From Candidatus Krumholzibacteriia bacterium (GTDB lineage Bacteria > Krumholzibacteriota > Krumholzibacteriia > WVZY01 > JAKEHA01): a stretch of DNA of 64,000 bases. The position numbers and the translations under genes are program-made. Location: NCBI GenBank assembly GCA_029865265.1, contig JAOUHG010000002.1:1-64000 (forward strand). The letters are read 5' to 3'. Positions within the stretch are counted from its first letter, which is position 1; each line of letters begins with the position of its first letter. Shown piece after piece: positions 58,578 to 64,000 of this stretch. The notes beneath the pieces were generated by a model. It was given only the letters and a program-made list of their open reading frames with translations, had not been told where the DNA came from and did not search any database.

Positions 58578-59957
58578 TCAGGCGGCAGCTTGTGCCCGGT
58601 CGGAGCGGAGGAGGTTGCCCACCACGAGGCTCGCGGCAACGGGGATCCAGAGGGGATAGCGGAAGGGCATGCTGCCGAAGAGCGCGCTGAGCCAGATGGA
58701 AACCGCCGACAGCGCGACGTAGAAGCACAGGGACCGCACCCAGGCGGGTTGCGACGCCCAGTGGTGGCGGGCGCCCGCAACCGCGCTGCGGATTCCGGCC
58801 GCCAGGATCCACAGGAAGGTGGTGAGGCCAAAGATGCCCGTGCCCACCAGGATCTCGAGGTAGGTGTTGTGGGCCACGATGCGCAGGAAGACCTTGTAGG
58901 CGCCGGCCACGATGAAGTTGCCCAGCCCCACACCGGTCAGCGGGTGCTTGAGGAACAGCTCCCACGCCGTCGTCATGGCCAGCCAGCGCGTATACACCGA
59001 CCAGTCCTTCTGGCTGCCCGACGCCACGTCGCGCAACGCCATCACCCGGTCCCAGTAGTAGCGCGGGGTGAGCACGATGCCGGCCACGGTGAGCAGCAGC
59101 AGGAACACCCACGAGCGCTTGCTGTGCACCTCGCGCACCAGCACGGCCAGGGCGATGGCGGCAAAGGGAACCACGACACTGCGCGAGAAGGTGGAGAAGA
59201 TCCCGATGATCAGCAGGATCACGCCCGCGATGAACGCAGCCCGCAACCAAGGCTCACGGCTGTTGCGGGCGCCGAACAGCCCCAGCGGCAGTGCGGAGCA
59301 CATGTAGGCGGCGGCGCGGTTGGGATTCTCGTGCGCGCCGGTGAAGCGCAGCACGAAGACCCCGCCGATGAAGTTGTCCTGCGCCGGCCCGATGCCCAGG
59401 TACAACCCCGCCGCCCCCAGCACCACCGTGGCCACCGCACCCGCGAACACCACGTAGGCGAGGCGGCGCAGATCGTCGGCCGTGCGCACCAGCTGCACGA
59501 TCAGGTAGACCACCAGCAGCATCTTGGCGAAGTTGGCCAGCTCCACCACCGAGAGCATGGGCGCCGGCGCGACGAGCATCGACTGCAGGCAGAAGAGCAG
59601 GAAGAACGCGACCGCGCACCAGAAGGACGCGTCCACCAGGCGGTTCTGCCCGCCGCGAACCAGTTGCAGCAGCACCGCGCCGGTGACGATGAACGACACC
59701 GGCAGGGCCACGTTGACCGGCAGCCACGACCCGACTCCGGAGTAGATGTAGAAGACCAGGAAGAAGAGACCCCAGCGCGGTCGCACGAACAGGGTCATGC
59801 CGAAGACCAGGGCGGCGACGGCCACCGCACCCAGGCGCAGAAACTTGGTGTATCCCAGGAATCGCGCCGCCAGGTAGACGGCGAGGGGCAGGAGCGCGAG
59901 TGCGGCCAGAACCAGCCGCTCACCCCGCGACGACAGCGCGCGGGCAGCGGAGGTCAT
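58578..59957 (-). CDS. O-antigen ligase/polymerase (WaaL/Wzy) family protein
   Basis: A 459-residue polytopic membrane protein with about twelve helices. The signature region is the long periplasmic loop with YTRWLAMTTAWELFLKHPLTGVGLGNF and AHNTYLEILVGTGIFGL, the conserved H-N-x-x-L-x-x-L-x-x-x-G motif of the O-antigen ligase family. It either polymerises or ligates surface glycan on the periplasmic side. The start at 59957 overlaps the stop of the wzz-like gene by ATGA. Ligase and polymerase cannot be told apart from sequence. Confidence 0.9.
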   Translation of the reverse strand: MTSAARALSSRGERLVLAALALLPLAVYLAARFLGYTKFLRLGAVAVAALVFGMTLFVRPRWGLFFLVFYIYSGVGSWLPVNVALPVSFIVTGAVLLQLVRGGQNRLVDASFWCAVAFFLLFCLQSMLVAPAPMLSVVELANFAKMLLVVYLIVQLVRTADDLRRLAYVVFAGAVATVVLGAAGLYLGIGPAQDNFIGGVFVLRFTGAHENPNRAAAYMCSALPLGLFGARNSREPWLRAAFIAGVILLIIGIFSTFSRSVVVPFAAIALAVLVREVHSKRSWVFLLLLTVAGIVLTPRYYWDRVMALRDVASGSQKDWSVYTRWLAMTTAWELFLKHPLTGVGLGNFIVAGAYKVFLRIVAHNTYLEILVGTGIFGLTTFLWILAAGIRSAVAGARHHWASQPAWVRSLCFYVALSAVSIWLSALFGSMPFRYPLWIPVAASLVVGNLLRSDRAQAAA

Positions 59958-61135
59958 TGCCTTCTCGGACGCCCGCGCAGGCGGGAAAAGTCCGCGGCCA
60001 CCGGGCGCAGCAGTTCGAGAATGGTCTGGTTTCTTCCCGATTCCTCCCGCCACGCGGTCACGAACAGGGCGAGCATCGAGCTCCACCCCAGGCCCAGCAG
60101 ACCGCCCACCATCACCAGGATCTTGCGCTTGGGACGGCTGCGCAGGTTGGGCGTGTGGGCCTTGTCGAGCACCTGCACCACGGGCGTGTCGCGCGCCTCT
60201 TCGATGCGCGCCTTCTCGTGCTCGTTCACCAGCATGGTGTACACCGCGGTCTGCACCTCGACCGCGCGCCGCAGCCGCATGTACTGCAGCGCCACCTCCG
60301 GTACCTCGTCCATGGTGGGAAGGTACGAGCGCACGATGTCCTCGTCGGAACTCGCGCCGCGTTTGAGCTTCTCCAACTGCCCCACCACTTCCCCGTACTC
60401 GGTCTGTTTGCGCTGATACTCTGCGGAACTCTTGGAGGTGTAGTGCGCCATGATCTGCAGTTCGGTCTCCAGCGCGATGGCGCGGCTGGAAAGCTCGGTG
60501 ATGAGATCCAGGGCTGAACGGAGCTGCTCGTCCAGGTCGACCGTCTTGAACTCCTGCTGGAAGTCCTTCAGTTCGGTCTCCGCCGTGGCCAGCATCTCCT
60601 CGCGCTCCTCGAGCTGGCGGCCCACGAAGTCGCGCGTGCGTCCCGCGCGCGTCACCTTGAGCCCGCGCGTGATATCGTCCAGCTCTTCGATCATGCGGTT
60701 GGCGATCTGCGCCGCACGTTCGGGATCCCTGTCCTCGAAGGTCATGATCAGGAGGCCGTTGTCGAGCAGCGAGAAGCCGATGTGAGAGTGGAAGTCCTCC
60801 AGCGCGTCCTCGATGCGTGAGGTCTTGTACACGCGCATCAGCTCGAACTCGTCGATGATGCGCTCGCCCAGCGTGCGGCTCTTGAGCATCTCGATGTAGA
60901 CCGTTTCCGGCGCAACGCCGGTGGCGGTGGGTCCGAGCAGCGGCGCGGACAACTGCTGCACCAGCTCGGTGTAGCTGGGCATGGCCATGGACGGCTCGGG
61001 CGGAAATATGGACGTGGTGGCGGTGTACCAGCGCGGCAGAATGAAACTCACCGCGGCCATCACCAGCGCGCCGGTCACCCCCCATCCCAGGATGAAGCGG
61101 CGCCAGGCAATCAGGGTCCGAAAGAAGAACAGCAT
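59954..61135 (-). CDS. Wzz/GumC-type polysaccharide chain-length regulator
   Basis: A 393-residue polysaccharide co-polymerase. It has two membrane helices (about 15-34 and about 345-365) flanking a periplasmic coiled-coil arch: about 165-290, EEREEMLATAETELKDFQQE through TEYGEVVGQLEKLKRG. The Wzz proline-rich pattern is present near the second helix (TPNLRSRPKRKILVMVGGLLG). There is no cytoplasmic tyrosine-kinase domain, so it is the Wzz or short PCP type. It is co-transcribed with the O-antigen ligase-like gene. Confidence 0.92.
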   Translation of the reverse strand: MLFFFRTLIAWRRFILGWGVTGALVMAAVSFILPRWYTATTSIFPPEPSMAMPSYTELVQQLSAPLLGPTATGVAPETVYIEMLKSRTLGERIIDEFELMRVYKTSRIEDALEDFHSHIGFSLLDNGLLIMTFEDRDPERAAQIANRMIEELDDITRGLKVTRAGRTRDFVGRQLEEREEMLATAETELKDFQQEFKTVDLDEQLRSALDLITELSSRAIALETELQIMAHYTSKSSAEYQRKQTEYGEVVGQLEKLKRGASSDEDIVRSYLPTMDEVPEVALQYMRLRRAVEVQTAVYTMLVNEHEKARIEEARDTPVVQVLDKAHTPNLRSRPKRKILVMVGGLLGLGWSSMLALFVTAWREESGRNQTILELLRPVAADFSRLRGRPRRQ

Positions 61136-61153
61136 GAAGTATTGATGGACGTG

Positions 61154-62386
61154 CTACTCGACGGGCCTTCCGCGCGAAGCCGCGTCTGCCCCGGAAGCGG
61201 CCACCGCACCCACGGTGTCCGTCACCGCCGGGCCCTCTTCCATTGCGGGCACGAAACGCGTGCTTTCCGCCTTCTCCCATACCACCTGCCGCCCCCCGCT
61301 GGCAAACCGAATGAACGCGACCGCCGCCGCGTGGTTGACCATCATATAGTAGAACGGCACGTAGAGGGCGCGCGGAACCCGGGCGCGGGCGCGCATGCAC
61401 CAGCCCGCGAAGGCGGCAAGATAGCACACCGCCTGCACGCCGAGGAAGGCGGCGTAACCCGGCGAGCGACCCGCCAGCGCGGCGGTGGACACGAACAGCA
61501 CCGCCAGGATGGGACCGGCGCTCCAGCGCAGCAGCTTGTGGGAAACGAACTGCCACAGGCGCACACCCCGCATGCGCCGATGCAGCCGGCTGAAGCCGGT
61601 GAGACCGCGCATCACGATGCGCACCTTGCGGCCGAATTCCTCCTCCCACAGTTCGGCGGACCGCTCCACCGCCACCGCGCCGCGCTCATAGACGATGCGC
61701 CGGCCCTGGTTGGCGACATCGAACGGGATCTGGAAGTCGTTGGCCACGTCTGCAAACAGCTCCCCGAACAGTTCGCGGCGCAGCGCAAAGATCGACCCGT
61801 TGGCAACCAGCACGCTTCCCAGCCGGCTCTCCAGTTCCTTGACCTTCATCTCGTAACGCCAGTAGAGGCTCTCGCCCTGCCCGACCGAGGTGAGGTCGCG
61901 CGCGTAGGAGAGTTCGCCCACCACGCAGCCCACGTGCGAATCCCGCAGCGGCGCCACCAGACGGGATACCGCGTCCGGCGCGAACAGCGAGTTGGCGTCG
62001 GTGAAGACGATGACGGCTTCCGTGCGCCGCGGGACCACCTCGTTGAGGACCGCGTTCTTGCCGCGCCGTGCCGGGGAGTGCCACAGTTCCACGCCCAGGT
62101 CGCGATAGTCGCCGGCGATGGCCGCGGTGCGGTCGTCGGAACCGTCCGAGGCCACGACAATCGAGAGGCGCCCGTCGTATGCGAGCGCCAGGCTGTTCTC
62201 GATCTTGCGGCGAATCACCGCCTCTTCGTTGAAGGCGGAGATGACCAGGCAAACGGAGGGGGGGGCAACCCCATCGGGGGCATCACGGCGTCGCGAGAGG
62301 CGTGCGGCCACGGCCAGCGCGGCGGGGTAGCCGATGTAGATGTAGAGGATGAGCGCGAGGCTGCACCAGAATGCGAACTGCCACAT
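61154..62386 (-). CDS. Membrane-bound family 2 glycosyltransferase
   Basis: A 410-residue GT-A processive-type transferase. A short N-terminal helix (ALILYIYIGYPAALAVAA, about 10-28) precedes the GT2 catalytic domain: VCLVISAFNEEAVIRRKI, IVVASDGSDDRT (first Asp pair), VIVFTDANSLF (DxD-like), then FSRL-type acceptor segments. Three or more C-terminal helices (about 285-370: ILAVLFVSTAALAGRSPGYA) follow. Length and layout fit BcsA/hyaluronan-synthase-like or WcaA-like enzymes. It starts the wzz-ligase transcript (gap 18 bp). Confidence 0.9.
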   Translation of the reverse strand: MWQFAFWCSLALILYIYIGYPAALAVAARLSRRRDAPDGVAPPSVCLVISAFNEEAVIRRKIENSLALAYDGRLSIVVASDGSDDRTAAIAGDYRDLGVELWHSPARRGKNAVLNEVVPRRTEAVIVFTDANSLFAPDAVSRLVAPLRDSHVGCVVGELSYARDLTSVGQGESLYWRYEMKVKELESRLGSVLVANGSIFALRRELFGELFADVANDFQIPFDVANQGRRIVYERGAVAVERSAELWEEEFGRKVRIVMRGLTGFSRLHRRMRGVRLWQFVSHKLLRWSAGPILAVLFVSTAALAGRSPGYAAFLGVQAVCYLAAFAGWCMRARARVPRALYVPFYYMMVNHAAAVAFIRFASGGRQVVWEKAESTRFVPAMEEGPAVTDTVGAVAASGADAASRGRPVE

Positions 62387-62566
62387 TATCGAATCTCAAC
62401 TCCCTGTCGGGGTCGTCTGTTGCCCTGGCCTGCGATGTTCGGGCGCTGCGCCCGGCCGATTCGGAGTCGATATCAGTGGCTCTTCACGGACCTCCGTCCG
62501 ATCTGGTGAGAGACTCAAGTCTAGCACAGGCCTTTCCCGGCCACAAAACGCGTTTTGTCGCCCCGG

Positions 62567-64000
62567 CTACCGCAGCGACGGGATGGGCAGCACGGAGAAT
62601 CCGTCCCGGGCGAAGCCGATCCACAGGCGTCCGCCTTCCGCCACCAGGTCCGCAACCTCGCCGCCATCGGTGTCCGCGGCCCGCAGCCAGCGCACACCGC
62701 CCGCGCCCACCACACCCAGCCCCTCGGTCGAGCCGAGGAACAGCGTGCCGGCGGCGTCGAAGGCGATCGCGGTGAGCGTGCCCTCGATGGTGGCCGGGCC
62801 CGGCTGTGACCCCGAAATTCCCTCCAGCAGCCCTCGTTTGCGCCACACGGTGGCATCGTCGTCGAACACGAACAGCCCGCCGCCGGTGACGGCAACCCAC
62901 TCGCCCGCCGGGCTGCGTTCCAGGTCCACCACGGTCTCGCTGGAATCGATGCCGGCGAACCGTTCCACACCGCCGTCGGCACAGCGCACCGGAACGCCGG
63001 CGCCGATGGCCCAGGTTCCTCCGGGCGCACTGCGCACGTCGAGGATGCCGCGTCCGTCGAGGGTCTCGGAGCCACGCGCCACGCGCAGCCAGATATCGCC
63101 GTCGAACCGGTAGATCGCACCCGAGCGCGTGCCCACCCACAGCGCGCCGTCCGCATCGGTGCGCGCGGCGGTGAACGCCGGGTCGGCCTCGGCGAGATCC
63201 GGATGCATGTCGGTCCACCCGGCGCCTTCACGCCGGCGCACGGTCCAGCGCCCCGCCGCAATCACGTCGCCGCCGGGCGCAATGGTCACGGCGCGGGCAT
63301 CGGGCGGTGCGTCGTCCACGGTGACGTTGCGCGCCACGGCGTCCGCCTGGACCAGCCGCCCGCCGCTCACGAACCACGCCGCCCCGGCTCCGTTCGCCGC
63401 GATGGCGGCCACGCGCGGCGCCGGAAGGCCGACGCCCAGGTCGAGACGCAGCGGAACCCCGCGGTCGAGCGCCACCACCAGCCCGTCGTCGCTGCCGGCA
63501 AACGCCCCCGCGCCGTCGGCCACGATGGTCTTCCAGGCCGCACCCGCGTCGGCCGGCGCGATGCCCGCTTCGCGCCACTGCCCGCCCCGCAGCACCCGGA
63601 TCCAGCCCCGGCCGGCCACCCACAGCGCCCCGTCGGGACCCGCCGAAATGGAGCGCGCGTCGCGCAGCGGGACGTCATCCGGGGGACGGAGCCGCGCCGC
63701 GCGCTTTCCGTTGAAACGATAGATTCCCTGGCGCGACACGAGGACGAAGAGCGCCCCGTCGGGGGCCACCGCCAGCTGCCGCGTCTCGCCGCGCGGCAGG
63801 CCCGCCCCCGCCTGGTACCAGGCGAAGGTGGTATCGCCGAATTGCGCGCACAGCCCGGCGTTGGTTGCGAAGTAGCGCCCGTCATCCGGGCCGTCCTTCA
63901 CGTCGAACACGATGTCGTCCATGAGCGAGTCGGCGCGGGTGATGGCGTAGCCGCCGCCGGGGGCGATCACCCCCGCGCCAAAGCCCAGCGTCGACAGCAG
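62567..64000 (-). CDS. Beta-propeller protein (partial, N-terminus off the window)
   Basis: The open frame continues past the right edge, so the N-terminus is missing; at least 477 residues are visible. It contains repeated propeller units of about 40 residues, each ending in patterns such as PDGALWVAGRG, ADGALWVGTRSGAIYRFDG, and GTLFLGSTEGLGVVGAGG, typical of the ligand-binding 'regulator propeller' domains (G-x-L-W-V-G-T). These domains often form the sensory part of hybrid two-component kinases, but no kinase is visible here since the protein simply ends after the last repeat (GFSVLPIPSLR). It may be secreted. Confidence 0.8.
   Translation of the reverse strand: MLSTLGFGAGVIAPGGGYAITRADSLMDDIVFDVKDGPDDGRYFATNAGLCAQFGDTTFAWYQAGAGLPRGETRQLAVAPDGALFVLVSRQGIYRFNGKRAARLRPPDDVPLRDARSISAGPDGALWVAGRGWIRVLRGGQWREAGIAPADAGAAWKTIVADGAGAFAGSDDGLVVALDRGVPLRLDLGVGLPAPRVAAIAANGAGAAWFVSGGRLVQADAVARNVTVDDAPPDARAVTIAPGGDVIAAGRWTVRRREGAGWTDMHPDLAEADPAFTAARTDADGALWVGTRSGAIYRFDGDIWLRVARGSETLDGRGILDVRSAPGGTWAIGAGVPVRCADGGVERFAGIDSSETVVDLERSPAGEWVAVTGGGLFVFDDDATVWRKRGLLEGISGSQPGPATIEGTLTAIAFDAAGTLFLGSTEGLGVVGAGGVRWLRAADTDGGEVADLVAEGGRLWIGFARDGFSVLPIPSLR

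Noticed and set aside
58512-60416. A 634-residue plus-strand open frame in the polysaccharide cluster
   Set aside because: Antisense to the O-antigen ligase and Wzz genes; Gln/His/Arg-rich with no recognisable domain.

Overview
The window comes from a high-GC, diderm bacterium. The best taxonomic clue is the 1032-residue secreted protein at 24502-27600, which ends in a FlgD-like C-terminal sorting domain (NYPNPFNPSTTI ... SSGVYFYKL ... KKMVLLK). That domain is typical of FCB-superphylum lineages such as Eisenbacteria, Krumholzibacteria and Latescibacteria. TonB/ExbBD genes, outer-membrane barrel proteins, TPR lipoproteins, beta-propeller proteins and a Wzz/Wzy-type surface-polysaccharide cluster agree with this. 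The species cannot be named from the window. Nearly every gene is intact and tightly packed, and several junctions are 4-bp ATGA or GTGA overlaps.

Layout: 1-4.0 kb is an RND efflux pump and its membrane-fusion protein. 4.5-6.0 kb is a lower-GC patch with a probably frameshifted small secreted protein coupled to a six-bladed propeller protein. 6.1-6.75 kb holds three tRNA genes (Arg-ACG, Ser-GCT, Ser-UGA). 6.8-13.2 kb has asparagine synthase, a glycosyltransferase, a membrane-anchored metallopeptidase, mnmA and a TPR protein. 13.4-20.4 kb is an eight-gene envelope operon: orphan MalK-type ATPase, methyltransferase, TonB, ExbB, ExbD, lipoprotein, outer-membrane barrel, TPR lipoprotein. 20.5-24.1 kb carries lysine 6-aminotransferase, an amidohydrolase and a small secreted protein. 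The giant secreted protein follows, then divergently a pilB gene with a near-perfect sigma-54 promoter.

30.1-41.3 kb is housekeeping: tgt-yajC-def-fmt-PASTA-rpe and ffh-rpsP-khpA-rimM-trmD-rplS-rnhB-yraN-lipoprotein, all on the minus strand. The two blocks are separated by an approximately 0.9-kb lower-GC insert that carries one cysteine-rich secreted protein and is bounded by 37-bp direct repeats of the rpe 3' end. 41.5-44.0 kb encodes a two-subunit cytochrome bd-superfamily complex whose first subunit carries two c-type haem motifs. 44.1-53.1 kb holds an AsmA-like protein, queA, ruvBAC, yebC and an EF-G2-like GTPase. 53.3-62.4 kb has an SGNH hydrolase, a YIP1 protein, three glycosyltransferases, a two-PDZ protein, an O-antigen ligase/polymerase and a Wzz-like protein. 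The right edge cuts a beta-propeller gene.

The least explained signals are: (1) two 88-nt intergenic elements (34255-34342 and 44034-44121) that share a core and fold into the same multi-stem structure, with outer stems that differ in sequence yet still pair, so they may be an undescribed structured RNA or hairpin repeat; and (2) the direct-repeat-bounded insert at the rpe 3' end. No CRISPR array, transposase, integrase or rRNA gene was seen. GC statements are by eye, and no database search was run.
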